Source of the DNA: Leptotrichia sp. OH3620_COT-345
GTDB lineage: Bacteria; Fusobacteriota; Fusobacteriia; Fusobacteriales; Leptotrichiaceae
NCBI RefSeq assembly: GCF_003932895.1
Contig: NZ_RQYW01000003.1
Coordinates: forward strand, 62,001-126,000
Reading direction: 5' to 3'
Length of the DNA: 64,000 bases
Shown: piece after piece, positions 34,354-44,400 of the stretch
Layout of the letters: each line of letters opens with the position of its first letter
Numbering within the stretch: position 1 is the first letter of the stretch
Made by a program: the position numbers and the translations under genes
Notes under the pieces: model-generated
The model's input: the letters and a program-made list of their open reading frames with translations, nothing else
Databases searched by the model: none
What the model was told of the DNA's origin: nothing

Positions 34354-35895
34354 TTATTTTACTATTAACGTTTCCCCGTCCATTTCGGCAGGTTTTTCCA
34401 ATCCAAGTAAATCAAGCATTGTTGGTGCTATATCCGCTAATTTTCCATCATTTCTTAATTTTACATCTTTCATATCATTTGTAATGAATACGAACGGGAC
34501 CGGATTTGCAGTGTGTGCAGTATAAGGAGCATTTGTCTCAGGATCAACAAGTAAATCCGCATTTCCATGATCTGCCGTTATTAAAACGGCTCCATCCATT
34601 TCCAATACTTTATGAACAATCTGCCCTGTACAATTATCCACTGTTTGACAGGCCGCTATTACTGCATCAACTATTCCCGTATGTCCTACCATATCAGGAT
34701 TTGCAAAGTTCAATATTACAGTATCCACTCCTCCTTTGTCAAGTTCTTCAATAAGTCTGTCCTTTACTTTATAGGCACTCATTTCAGGTTTTAAATCATA
34801 AGTGGGAACTTTCGGCGAATCTGAAAGCAGTCTTATTTCTCCCGGATAAGGCTCTTCTACTCCTCCGTTGAAGAAAAATGTAACATGGGCATATTTTTCA
34901 GTTTCAGCCGTTCTTATTTGGACAAGTCCTGCTTTAGATACAATTTCTCCAAATCCGTTTACTATTTTTTGAGGAGGATAAGCTACAGGAACATCAAATG
35001 TCGAATCATACTGTGCCATACATACAAAATTCACTTTAGGATGAACTTTTCTCTCAAATCCTTCAAAATTTTCTTCAATTATTGATCTTGTCAGTTGTCT
35101 TGCCCTGTCAGGTCTGAAATTTGCAAATATTATTCCGTCACCATCTTTTATTATACCTATCGGGGCTCCCTCTCCTACTATTTTTGTAGGTTTTACAAAT
35201 TCATCAGTTATTTCATCAGCATAAGAATTTTTTATAGCTTCATCTGAATTCGCTGCTAATTCTCCCTCACCTGAAAACAGTGTATTATAAGCAAGCTCCG
35301 TTCTGTCCCAGTTATTATCTCTGTCCATTGCATAATATCTTCCTACAACCGTCGCAAGTTTTCCTATTCCTATTTCTTTTAAGGCATTCTCCATTTGTGC
35401 AAGATATTCCGCACCTCCTTCAGGCGGTGTATCTCTTCCATCCATTAAAGCATGTATATAAACTTCTGTTAACCCTTTTTTCTTAGCCATATCTACTAAT
35501 CCTATTATATGGTTAATATGAGAGTGTACTCCTCCATCTGACATCAATCCCATTATATGCAGCGCTTTTCCATTTTCTTTTGTCTTATTCATAATATCTG
35601 AAAGAGGTTTATTATCTAAAATCAATCCTTCTCTAATTTCCTTCGTAATTTTAGGTAATAACTGATATACAACTCTCCCCGCTCCTATATTTAAATGACC
35701 CACTTCGGAATTTCCGAACTGACCTTCAGGCAAACCTACAAATTCTCCATCTGCCCTTAATTCAGTATATGGATATTCTTTTTTGTATCTCTCAAAATTT
35801 ACAGGATGTGCCATTCTTACGGCATCTATCTGTTCTGTGTGATGGTTCATTCCCCAACCGTCCAAAATTATTAAAACTACAGGTTTCTTCTTCAT
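34354..35895 (-). CDS. gpmI: 2,3-bisphosphoglycerate-independent phosphoglycerate mutase
   Basis: A 513-aa alkaline-phosphatase-superfamily enzyme that interconverts 3- and 2-phosphoglycerate in glycolysis. Landmarks: PVVLIILDGWG (first metal aspartate), the phosphoserine region FGNSEVGHLNIGAGR around Ser63, HALMDGRDTPP, FRPDRARQL, and the C-terminal metal site ITADHGNAD. Length and order match GpmI. An AAAGGA site precedes ATG 35895 and a near-consensus promoter lies 42 bp upstream. It is monocistronic, and no clear terminator separates its end from the abiF-type promoter. Confidence 0.96.
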   Translation of the reverse strand: MKKKPVVLIILDGWGMNHHTEQIDAVRMAHPVNFERYKKEYPYTELRADGEFVGLPEGQFGNSEVGHLNIGAGRVVYQLLPKITKEIREGLILDNKPLSDIMNKTKENGKALHIMGLMSDGGVHSHINHIIGLVDMAKKKGLTEVYIHALMDGRDTPPEGGAEYLAQMENALKEIGIGKLATVVGRYYAMDRDNNWDRTELAYNTLFSGEGELAANSDEAIKNSYADEITDEFVKPTKIVGEGAPIGIIKDGDGIIFANFRPDRARQLTRSIIEENFEGFERKVHPKVNFVCMAQYDSTFDVPVAYPPQKIVNGFGEIVSKAGLVQIRTAETEKYAHVTFFFNGGVEEPYPGEIRLLSDSPKVPTYDLKPEMSAYKVKDRLIEELDKGGVDTVILNFANPDMVGHTGIVDAVIAACQTVDNCTGQIVHKVLEMDGAVLITADHGNADLLVDPETNAPYTAHTANPVPFVFITNDMKDVKLRNDGKLADIAPTMLDLLGLEKPAEMDGETLIVK

Positions 35896-35937
35896 CTTTC
35901 TTTGTCCTTTCGGTTAATTATTTTATCTTCTATGAAC

Positions 35938-35966
35938 ATTATACCTGTTTTTTTTAAATTTATCAA
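35938..35966 (-). promoter_or_regulatory. Promoter of gpmI
   Basis: On the minus strand: TTGATA, a 17-bp spacer and TATAAT, about 42 bp before the gpmI ATG. Confidence 0.75.
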
Positions 35967-36129
35967 GGAAGATTTTCATTTATTTCTCCCTTGATTTGCA
36001 ACGGTTATTCATCTCTCATCATCTTAATTTTATAAAAGAAAACATTATTAATATTATTATAAAATCTTATTTTAAGATATTTTCAAAATGAACCCTTTTT
36101 ATACAAAGGAAATTCTCATATAGTAATAC

Positions 36130-36158
36130 CTGAAATATAATGAAAGAAACTGTATAAT
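36130..36158 (+). promoter_or_regulatory. Promoter of the 36187 lipoprotein gene
   Basis: CTGAAA, a 17-bp spacer and TATAAT, ending 28 bp before the ATG. Confidence 0.6.
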
Positions 36159-36186
36159 ATATAAAAATTAAAGAAAGAGGTAAAAA

Positions 36187-36726
36187 ATGAAAAAAATATT
36201 TATTCTACTATTAAGTGTATCTTTATTTATTGTAGGCTGTAGTAATGGAAATTCTCCTCAAACTCAATTTGAAAAAGTCATGAAACAGATAAAAGAAGGA
36301 AATACTCTGGAAGTAGAAAAATTAAACAATATTTTCAACTCAAATGATGCCGAACCTATGAAAGGCGGTTTTGAAAAAATAACTTATAAAATAAATGATG
36401 TTGAAGTAAAAGGAAACGCTGCTGTTATAAACACGACAATAACAGTACCTGACATAACTCCGTGGATGGACGAATATATAAAAGAAATGTCCCCTGCGAT
36501 AGCTAAAGCTGAACAGGAAGGAAAATCACAGGCTGAAATTGATGCTGACATAAAAATTAAAGAAATGAAAGCGAAATTTTTTAAAGATAAATTCAAAAAT
36601 GAAAAATTGACATATAAAGACAGGACAATAGAAGTTAATATGAAAAAAGAGGATGGTAAATGGGTTCTTGAAAAGGGAAATAATGATAATTTTGTTTATA
36701 CCGTTGCCACTTTCGGACTCAGATAA
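36187..36726 (+). CDS. Lipoprotein of unknown function
   Basis: A 179-aa lipoprotein with signal peptide MKKIFILLLSVSLFIVGC, the lipobox ending in Cys18. The mature part, rich in Lys and Glu, alternates strands and helices (KITYKINDVEVKGNAAVINTTITVPD, then a helix around MSPAIAKAEQEGKSQ, then VNMKKEDGKWVLE). This layout resembles small NTF2-like/DUF4878-type lipoproteins, but I do not claim a family. An AAAGAGGTAAAA site precedes the ATG. It has its own promoter and terminator and diverges from gpmI. Confidence 0.7.
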   Translation: MKKIFILLLSVSLFIVGCSNGNSPQTQFEKVMKQIKEGNTLEVEKLNNIFNSNDAEPMKGGFEKITYKINDVEVKGNAAVINTTITVPDITPWMDEYIKEMSPAIAKAEQEGKSQAEIDADIKIKEMKAKFFKDKFKNEKLTYKDRTIEVNMKKEDGKWVLEKGNNDNFVYTVATFGLR

Positions 36727-36813
36727 GACTTTCTTTTGAAAATCATAAAGTGAATGAACATAATAAATTTTTTAATTTAATAATGTTAGTGAAGTATATT
36801 TTTTATTATTTGC

Positions 36814-36872
36814 AGCAGGAAAAGTTATAGAGAATAATTAATAAAGTTCTCTAAATATTCTTCCTGCTTTTT
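36814..36872 (+). terminator. Rho-independent terminator of the lipoprotein gene
   Basis: AGCAGGAA/TTCCTGCT forms the outer stem and TAGAGA/TCTCTA the inner stem, followed by TTTTTAT on the plus strand, 88 bp after the stop. Confidence 0.7.
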
Positions 36873-36893
36873 ATATTACTCTATTAGTTGTTT

Positions 36894-37223
36894 TTATCTC
36901 TGCACTACATTATTAACTTGAATTAAAACAATTCCTACTACATCAGGTATCATTGGTAAATCCTAAAATTGTCATAACATTGACAATGACATCTATCAGT
37001 GATACAATATATATTATTGCTCCCGTTATTCTTGCAAGTTGAATTTTCCTTAGTTCAAAGTTACTTGATAATACATCCTTTACCATAGATATCAAAATCA
37101 AAAAATTTGAACTTAAATTTTCTAATTTTGAATTTTTCTACATATTTTTTAGGTCTTCATCATTTATATTTTAAGATTTAAAGCTATTATAATACTCTTT
37201 TTCCTTTTTTCCAAATTTTTCAT
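36894..37223 (-). pseudogene. Decayed DUF1232 (YkvA-like) gene
   Basis: On the minus strand an ATG at 37223, preceded by AAAAAGGTGAG, opens MKNLEKRKKSIIIALNLKI and then stops. In a shifted frame the text continues NDEDLKNM, a stop, then KNSKLENLSSNFLILI and, without interruption, ELRKIQLARITGAIIYIVSL and IDVIVNVMTILGFTND. The last part matches the DUF1232 core (LIYLISPIDLIPDFIPVLGFLDD). A further frameshift leads to IPDVVGIVLIQVNNVVQR and a TAA. At least two frameshifts and one nonsense codon show decay. An intact relative would be a membrane protein of about 110 aa. Confidence 0.6.
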
Positions 37224-37235
37224 AAACTCACCTTT

Positions 37236-37432
37236 TTAAATACCGATTTTTCTTACAATTTTTTCACTTTTATCTTCAATTAAATTTATATAATTTTCTA
37301 TTTTATTTATTAAATTACTCCTTTCATAAAAATCTAAGCATACCTTTTTATATTTCACTGTATCTAACCACTATTAATCTTCAGAAATTTGAAAATATCT
37401 TCTAAGTTTTCAAAAATTTTGTATTTATACAT
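37236..37432 (-). pseudogene. Decayed small gene upstream of the DUF1232 fossil
   Basis: On the minus strand ATG 37432, with AAAGG just before it, gives MYKYKIFENLEDIFKFLKIN and then a stop. One frameshift restores LDTVKYKKVCLDFYERSNLI, NKIENYINLIEDKSEKIVRK, IGI and a TAA. The product would have been about 65 aa, charged and helical. I do not recognise it. It ends 12 bp before the DUF1232 fossil, so both probably formed one operon. Confidence 0.4.
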
Positions 37433-37611
37433 CCTTTAAATTTTATTATAATTTTTTTAAAGTATTTTTACTTCATATCAATAAATAAATTAAATTCAAT
37501 TTATTAATGATACATGTAATTAATTGTTAATTTTTAATTATAAACTCTACACATATTCTTACAAAACTAATTATAATATCTACATAGTTTTCCATACTTT
37601 AAACTAAAAAT

Positions 37612-37640
37612 AAAAAAACCTGATTAAAACAGGTTTTTTT
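37612..37640 (-). terminator. Rho-independent terminator of metE
   Basis: AAAAAACCTG pairs with CAGGTTTTTT around a short loop, starting 9 bp after the metE stop. The A/T flanks make it work on both strands. Confidence 0.85.
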
Positions 37641-37648
37641 ATTTAAAA

Positions 37649-39922
37649 CTATTCTACTTTTTTTCTTAATATTTCTGCCGCTCTCACAAGATTTTTGAGA
37701 CTTTTTACAGTTTCGTCGGTGCTTCTTGTCTTTAAACCGCAGTCGGGATTCACCCATAATTTTTCTCTATCTATTTTTTCGAGCATTATATTCAGTGATT
37801 TTAACATTTCATCTGTTGACGGTACTCTCGGAGAATGAATATCATACACTCCCGGACCGATTTCAGTTTCAAAATTATTTTCTTTGATAAAATCAATTAT
37901 TGTAAGTTTTGATCTTGAAGCTTCAAAAGTTATTACATCTGCATCCATATTGTCAATATCTCTGATTATATCTTCAAATTGACTGTAGCACATATGAGTA
38001 TGTATTTGAGTTTTCTCCTTTACTCCGCTGTGACAAAGTCTGAAGGACTTCAATGCCCAGTCAAGATATTCACTGTGCCAGTCTGATTTACGTAAAGGCA
38101 GTTTTTCTCTTAATGCCGCTTCATCAATTTGAATAATTCCAATCCCTGATTTTTGAAGCTCAAGAACTTCCTCTCTTATTGCAAGTCCTATCTGATAAGC
38201 CATTTCGCTTAATGAAATATCTTCTCTCGGAAATGACCAGTTAAGAATGGTTACAGGTCCTGTAAGCATACCTTTTACAGGCTTTTCCGTAATACTCTGA
38301 GCATAATTTGAGTAAAGTATCGTAATAGGATTCGTTCTTTTTATATCTCCGAAAATAATAGGGGGTTTTACACATCTCGTTCCGTAAGACTGAACCCATG
38401 CTTTACTTGTAAACACATATCCCGACAGATTTTCACCAAAAAACTCTACCATGTCGTTTCTTTCAAATTCTCCATGTACAAGTATATCCAAACCTATTTT
38501 TTCCTGAAGTTCAATACACTCTTTTATAAATTCAAATACTTTTTTATCATATTCTTCTCTTGTAATTTCACCTTTTCTGTAACTACTTCTGTTCAGCTTA
38601 ACTTCTGTTGTTTGAGGAAAAGAACCTATTGTAGTTGTCGGGAAAAGGGGTATGCCTAATTCTTTTCTCTGTATTTTCTGTCTTTCACTTCTTTTTCCTT
38701 TTCTTATAAAGTCCTCTTCTTTCAGTTCTTTCACCCGATCGATTACAGATTTATCTTCCATGCTTCTTTTCGAATTTATTATTTCCTGATTCTGAATATA
38801 TGCAGACTGTTTTTCATATTCTTTAAGTTCTCCAAGCTCGGACAGCTCTTTCAGTTCACTCAGTTTTTCTTCTCCAAAGGAAAAATATTTCAATATTTCT
38901 TCAGACAGTTCCGTTTCATTTTCTACTGTATAAGGAACGTGCAACAGTGAACACGATGTAGTAAGTACGATATTTCCTGTTTTTTGTTTTAATTTTTCTA
39001 ATATTTTCAGTGCTTTTTTATAATCCGATTTCCAAATATTTTTTCCGTTTACAAGACCTGCAAATAAATATTTGTCTTCAGGAAAGCCATTATTTTCTAC
39101 AAGTTTTAAAGTATATTTTCCCTCTGTAAAGTCAAGTCCTATACCATTAAATTCAAGTTTTACAATTTTTTCATAACAGTCTCTTATATCTCCGAAATAA
39201 GTTTGAAGCAGTACTTTTACATTTCCTTTATTTTTTAATATTTCAGTATAAATTTTTTCAAACAGCTTTACATCTTCTTCTGTCTGATCTTTCACAATCT
39301 GGGGTTCATCTATCTGGATCCATTTTATATTTCTTTTGCTGCATTCCCTTATCAGTTCAATATACACACTGATAATGTCGTCAATATATTCGCTTTTCTC
39401 TTTCTTCCCTGTTACGACTGCAAGATTTAAAAAAGTAAAAGGTCCTATAACTGACAGATGAGTTTCCACTCCTAATTTCAATGCTTCTTCATATTCCCCA
39501 AAAAGTTTATCTCCGTTCAGTTTAAACTGAGTATTGTCCTCAAGCTCAGGAACTATATAATGATAATTTGTATTATACCATTTTCTCATGGAAAGAGCTT
39601 TTACATCACCTTTCTCTCCCTGATACCCTCTTGCCATTGCAAAATAAGTATCCAATTCATCCAAACCAAGATTTTTATACTGTTCGGGAACGGCACCGAG
39701 CATTACCAGAGTGTCCAAAACTTGGTCATAAAACGAAAATGTATTGCTGGGAATATAATTAATCCCTTCTTCTTTCTGTTTTTTCCATTGCTTATTTTTT
39801 ACCTCATCGGAAACTTTTACAAGTTCCTCTTTTGTTTGCTCTTTTTTCCAGTATTTTTCTATAGCAAATTTTAATTCTCTGTTCTTCCCTATTCTGGGAT
39901 ATCCGACAATAGCTGTTTTCAT
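37649..39922 (-). CDS. metE: Cobalamin-independent methionine synthase MetE
   Basis: A 757-aa two-barrel enzyme that transfers a methyl group from 5-methyltetrahydropteroyltri-glutamate to homocysteine. The N-terminal barrel opens KTAIVGYPRIGKNRELKFAIEKYW in family style. The C-terminal barrel shows LGIPLFPTTTIGSFPQT, QIDEAALREKLP, and the zinc ligands in HTHMCYSQF and NPDCGLKTR. The start is ATG 39922, 9 nt after GAGGAG. The longer frame adds 11 unrelated codons. A decayed LysR-type gene lies directly upstream in the same orientation. No SAM or cobalamin riboswitch is visible in the leader. Confidence 0.95.
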   Translation of the reverse strand: MKTAIVGYPRIGKNRELKFAIEKYWKKEQTKEELVKVSDEVKNKQWKKQKEEGINYIPSNTFSFYDQVLDTLVMLGAVPEQYKNLGLDELDTYFAMARGYQGEKGDVKALSMRKWYNTNYHYIVPELEDNTQFKLNGDKLFGEYEEALKLGVETHLSVIGPFTFLNLAVVTGKKEKSEYIDDIISVYIELIRECSKRNIKWIQIDEPQIVKDQTEEDVKLFEKIYTEILKNKGNVKVLLQTYFGDIRDCYEKIVKLEFNGIGLDFTEGKYTLKLVENNGFPEDKYLFAGLVNGKNIWKSDYKKALKILEKLKQKTGNIVLTTSCSLLHVPYTVENETELSEEILKYFSFGEEKLSELKELSELGELKEYEKQSAYIQNQEIINSKRSMEDKSVIDRVKELKEEDFIRKGKRSERQKIQRKELGIPLFPTTTIGSFPQTTEVKLNRSSYRKGEITREEYDKKVFEFIKECIELQEKIGLDILVHGEFERNDMVEFFGENLSGYVFTSKAWVQSYGTRCVKPPIIFGDIKRTNPITILYSNYAQSITEKPVKGMLTGPVTILNWSFPREDISLSEMAYQIGLAIREEVLELQKSGIGIIQIDEAALREKLPLRKSDWHSEYLDWALKSFRLCHSGVKEKTQIHTHMCYSQFEDIIRDIDNMDADVITFEASRSKLTIIDFIKENNFETEIGPGVYDIHSPRVPSTDEMLKSLNIMLEKIDREKLWVNPDCGLKTRSTDETVKSLKNLVRAAEILRKKVE

Positions 39923-40084
39923 AATAATTATCTCCTCATATTTTACTGTACACATATTATAAAGAAATATTTTCTTTTTATAATATTTAAAAAATCAATT
40001 CGATATACTTTAAAGCCATATTAAAACAATTTTAACAAATAAAATTTTTAACTGCCATTTATTAAACTTTCAGCTGTTCAAATT

Positions 40085-40450
40085 TTATTTTATATACTTT
40101 TTTAATACTTCCATATGTATTTCTCCGAAATGACTTAAAGTCATATTTTTTGAGTTATAACTCTCTTTCTCACATATTTACTCACAGCAAGAGGTTTTGC
40201 AATAATATTTTTTTCGTTCAGTTCTTCACTTAATTATACCTGTACTTACAGTATATCCGTTTAATCCGATTGCCAAATTGGATAAAGTTGCCCTGTCTCT
40301 TACTTTTATATTTTTATCTCTATCAAAGGTACTTAATATTTCTTCTGAAAACTAAGAAGCTCTTTTGCCGCCTAACTTATCGTTCTCTTTTTTGACTACT
40401 GTTACCGTATATCTTAACTGTTGTAATATCCTTTTAAAATTTATGTACAT
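40085..40450 (-). pseudogene. Decayed LysR-type regulator (C-terminal part)
   Basis: Minus-strand translation gives LRYTVTVVKKENDKLGGKRAS, a TAG stop, then in the same frame FSEEILSTFDRDKNIKVRDR, ATLSNLAIGLNGYTVSTGII and, after frameshifts, SEELNEKNIIAKPLAVSKYV and NMTLSHFGEIHMEVLKKYIK. This is the C-terminal effector-binding half of a LysR-type transcriptional regulator (compare NGYTVSTGIIS...ENIIAVPL...GYIT). The N-terminal helix-turn-helix half is missing and one nonsense codon and at least two frameshifts are present. It lies 162 bp upstream of metE; LysR-family MetR is the classical activator of metE, so it may be a lost regulator of that gene. Confidence 0.6.
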
Positions 40451-40472
40451 TTTTTTATAATTATACTATAAT
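40444..40472 (+). promoter_or_regulatory. Promoter of ogt
   Basis: TGTACA, a 17-bp spacer and TATAAT, ending 55 bp before the ogt ATG. The -35 box matches consensus at four of six positions. Confidence 0.45.
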
Positions 40473-40527
40473 AGTTATATAAATTATATAATTTTTTTTG
40501 CAAAAACAGAAAGCAAGGAGGCTCTTT

Positions 40528-41016
40528 ATGAAATTCGTTTATTTTTATGATACCGGAACTGAAGAACTTGGAACATTGGGAATTGCATCAAACGAAAAAG
40601 AAATTACAAATCTCTTTTTTAAATATGATGTGGAAAATATAAAAAATGACCCTTCTTTTCAGTTAAAAGAAACACCTGTAATCAAAAAAGCCGCAACTCA
40701 GCTTTTTGAATATCTTAGCGGAAAAAGAAAGGATTTTGATATTCCACTTTTGAAAAATGGGACTGATTTTCAGGTGTCTGTCTGGAATGAACTTATAAAA
40801 ATTCCTTACGGGGAAACACGTTCTTATAAAGATATCGCCATCGCCATAAATAATGAAAAAGCTGTGAGAGCAGTAGGAATGGCAAATAATAAAAACAAAA
40901 TTTCGATTTTTATTCCCTGTCACCGTGTAATCGGTTCAGACAAAAAACTCGTAGGATATGGTGGAGGGATTGATATAAAAAAATTCCTGCTGGATTTAGA
41001 AGAAAAAAACAAATAA
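40528..41016 (+). CDS. ogt: Methylated-DNA--[protein]-cysteine S-methyltransferase
   Basis: A 162-aa O6-alkylguanine-DNA alkyltransferase. The acceptor cysteine is Cys131 in FIPCHRVIG. The helix-turn-helix region FQVSVWNELIKIPYGETRSYKDIA and AVRAVGMANNKN are standard for Ogt/MGMT. It repairs O6-methylguanine by a one-time transfer to the cysteine. ATG 40528 has AAGGAGG six bases upstream. The longer frame begins at a TTG without a ribosome-binding site. It is monocistronic. Confidence 0.94.
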   Translation: MKFVYFYDTGTEELGTLGIASNEKEITNLFFKYDVENIKNDPSFQLKETPVIKKAATQLFEYLSGKRKDFDIPLLKNGTDFQVSVWNELIKIPYGETRSYKDIAIAINNEKAVRAVGMANNKNKISIFIPCHRVIGSDKKLVGYGGGIDIKKFLLDLEEKNK

Positions 41017-41403
41017 TTTGGATAGTTTTTACAAAAGTTTTTTTAATAAGTTCTCGAAATTTATGACTTATATTTTAACTGTAGCAATTTTTTATAGGCA
41101 TAGTCCCAAAATAAGAAATAAATAATAAATCTACTGAAAATATTAACAGAAACACTAAAAATATTGAAAATAAATTAGAGACAAAAATTTTTAAAATATA
41201 TTTGTCATCTATGTGTCATTTTTTATTTATAAACTTTTTCCGCAGATTATTTTCAATTTATTAAATAATTTTTAGAGATTATAAAGAAATGAAAAATAAA
41301 AAACAGAAAATAATAGAAATTTATTGAAGAAAACTTTTTTTCATATTTTTTTAATTATTTTCTGCTTTTTCATTATTTTCTGGATTTATTATTTTTCGGA
41401 ATT
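41017..41403. other. Convergent intergenic gap between ogt and addA
   Basis: This 387-bp AT-rich stretch contains a bidirectional hairpin (41299-41369). A short plus-strand frame near 41130-41270 with an upstream stop was not recognisable and is not called. Confidence 0.5.
41299..41369. terminator. Possible bidirectional terminator between ogt and addA
   Basis: CAGAAAATAAT and ATTATTTTCTG form a perfect 11-bp stem with a loop of about 39 nt, flanked by an A-run on one side and a T-run on the other. It begins about 35 bp after the addA stop on the minus strand. Confidence 0.5.
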
Positions 41404-44400
41404 TTACACTTCCAAAATTTTTGTAAAAATTTCATACTTCCCTTCAGTTTTTTCAGTTAATATATTTTTATATTCTTTGAGTTGCTCTATATATTTTTCA
41501 TTTTTTTCAGGCTCAAATCCTGTTTTATAATCATATATAAATATACGTTTCTCATTTTCATCAATATTTATCCTATCAATAATTCTTTTATTATTTTCCT
41601 TATCATATATTTCAAATTCAGTATATATTTTATATTTTTTACTATAAAGTTCTTTATTTTTAAATATAAATTTTTCCATTCTTTCAAGAAGTTCCGTTAA
41701 TATTTTTTTTCCAAGCATATTTCCGTATCTGCTCAAAAATACTGATTTTGCAATTTTCATGTCAGCTTCAGGATTATTTATCACATGTTCAAAATAATAG
41801 TGCATTGCAAGACCTTTTTTTCTTCTGAATTCTCCATCAAGGTCAGTTTCATATTTAGTAACAGGTATTTTTAATATATTATCTGAAAAATAAGTCATTA
41901 TTCCGTCTAAGTTATTTTCCTGATTATCTATCATTTTATTCTCAGTTTTCTCACTTTCACTAATTTTGCCAATAAAATATTTAAAATTTTCTCCATAAAT
42001 TTCTAACAGCCTTTTTACAAGATTGTCTTTAAAACCTTCTTTAGTTTTAACTGCTTCAAAAAACAGCATTAGATTTTTCTTCGCCCTTGTTAATGCCACA
42101 TAGTCATTATTAATACTTTCCATTTTCTCTTTTTTCCTGTTTTTCTCCCTTATTTGCGAATATTCTCCATTAATAAGAACTTTATCATATTTAGGCAGTG
42201 TAATCAGAAATTTTTCCACTTTTTCAAACTTTTCGTCATAATCAAAATAAACCGACAAATTATCGTCTTTGAGCTGTCTTCCTGTTTCGTGCTTATAGTA
42301 AATTACCGTGTCAAATTCCAAACCTTTTGATTTATGAATAGACATAAGATTTAAAGTATCATTGTCTTCACTGCTCAGCTGTTTTACTTTTTCCCTTTTA
42401 TTTTCAATATCATTTATAAATTCAAACAAATCATCATACTTTTTCAGAATATTAAAAAATTTAAAAATATTTTTTATATCACTGTTTGTAGAATAAAAAT
42501 TTATAGCTTCAAATTCTTCTATAAGTCCTTTTGAAAAATTTTCTTTTAAATATCCGCTATTGAGACTTTCAGATAATCCTTTTAATTTTTTCACTTTAAA
42601 CAATACTTCTGAAAAAATCCGATTATTTCTTGTCATTTCATTTATATGTACATAATTCGACAGACCTTCTTTTCCTTTATTTTCTTTACTCACAAAATCT
42701 TCAAACTTTTCACTGCTCTTTTCTTTTATATATTTTTCTATTTCATATCTATTTTCAAGAAAGTATTTTACATGACTGTTAAGACATCCTATTAAGTCAG
42801 ACCTCATAAATTCAAGAAAATATATAAAGTTATCAAATATAAAAAATTTTATCAGTTTATACAAGGGGAAAATTGCTTTATGTTCTAAAATAGATGAATT
42901 ACTGTTCATCGTATAAGGTATATTTTCTTCATTCAGTCTTTGGGCAATTTCATTAAGATGACGATTCTTTCTACATATTATACATGCTCTTCCGAGATTT
43001 TTTATTTTTCCGTCTTTAATCATACGAATTATCTCTTCAAAGGCAAATTCAGGTTTTTCTTCTTCTTTTGTATACTTGATTTTTCTTTCCTGTAAATAAT
43101 AACTGAAATATCCTTTCTGATATTCTTCATCACTTCTGTATTTTACAGGAGTGTAAATCCATTCATTGTTATAGTTTTCAAATATCTTATTTATATTTTC
43201 AATAATTTCCCTATAACTTCTATAAGATTTATCAAGATTTTCAACTTTTCCTTCAATAAAAACATCCAATTTTTCAAAAAGCTCCTTTTCTCCCCCTCTC
43301 CAGTTGTATATACTTTGTTTCTCATCTCCTACACATACTATATTTTCGACACTGTTAAGAAGCAACTTTAATATTTTCCATTGAAGTATACTTGTATCTT
43401 GAAATTCATCAACCATTATAATATTTGCATTTCCTCCTATTAGTTCAAAAAAGTCTTCTGTCATTTTTTCATTTTTTACAAATCCCAAATCTTTATTAAA
43501 TATAAATTTATATGTATAAGTAGAAATGTCAGTGTGAGTAAATCTCTTTGAAGAAAACTTCATTTGTTCAGCTATATTATATATAATATCGGCAATCTCG
43601 GTAATTTTATTATGAAGAGGAAGTATTCCGTTTATAAAAATATACTCTGAAAAATTTTTGAGAAATTGTTCTTGACATTCTTTTATTTCTTCTAATATAG
43701 CCGTAACTTCTTTTCCTTTTATTTTATTTCCGTTCCATATTTTCCCCTTAAAAAATTCTTCCTGATTTTCCAGTAATATTTCTTTTTTTTCTTTTATATT
43801 TTCTGTTTTATTATTGAAAAATTTTTTATTTATTTCTTCAAATTTCTCATATATTTCTTTAAAGGTTCCGTTAATAAATTCTTTTACATTTCCGTTCTTA
43901 ATTTCTGCTGTTGATTTTATCATATTAAATATATTTTCAATATCACCTACAAACCTGTCATTTGATTTTTTATCAGTTTCAGTTTTAAAATCTCCTGCCA
44001 AAATAAATTTTTCATGTATATTTATCACACCTTTTATAAATTCAATATATGTACTTATATTTTTACTATCCCTTTTTTCTTCAAATATAAATTTCATTTT
44101 CTGAAAATAGTCATCATTATTCAACATTCTTATTAAAATATCTTCATAAAACTCTTCTTCTTCTTCATCTAATGTTTCATAATTGTAAATTCCGAAAAAA
44201 GGAGCTATAGTATTTTTAAATATTTTGTTTGTAAATCCGTCTATTGTATAAATACGTACTTCATCTTTATTTTTTATCATTTCAAAATATATATTCCGAA
44301 GTTCTTCCTTATTTATATCTTCTTTAGAAAATCCGTATATTTCTTTTAAATTATTTTCCAAATTTTCCCAGTTATATTTTTCAAAAGCAATCTGATATAA

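Noticed and set aside
39923-39955. 11-codon extension of metE
   Set aside because: It covers the GAGGAG ribosome-binding site of the real start and is not conserved in MetE.
39923-40084. SAM or cobalamin riboswitch upstream of metE
   Set aside because: No conserved riboswitch blocks or GC-rich structured leader seen between the LysR fossil and the metE start.
41130-41270. Plus-strand frame NNKSTENINRNTKNIENKLET after ogt
   Set aside because: Preceded by a stop, no start or ribosome-binding site, and low-complexity Asn/Lys composition.
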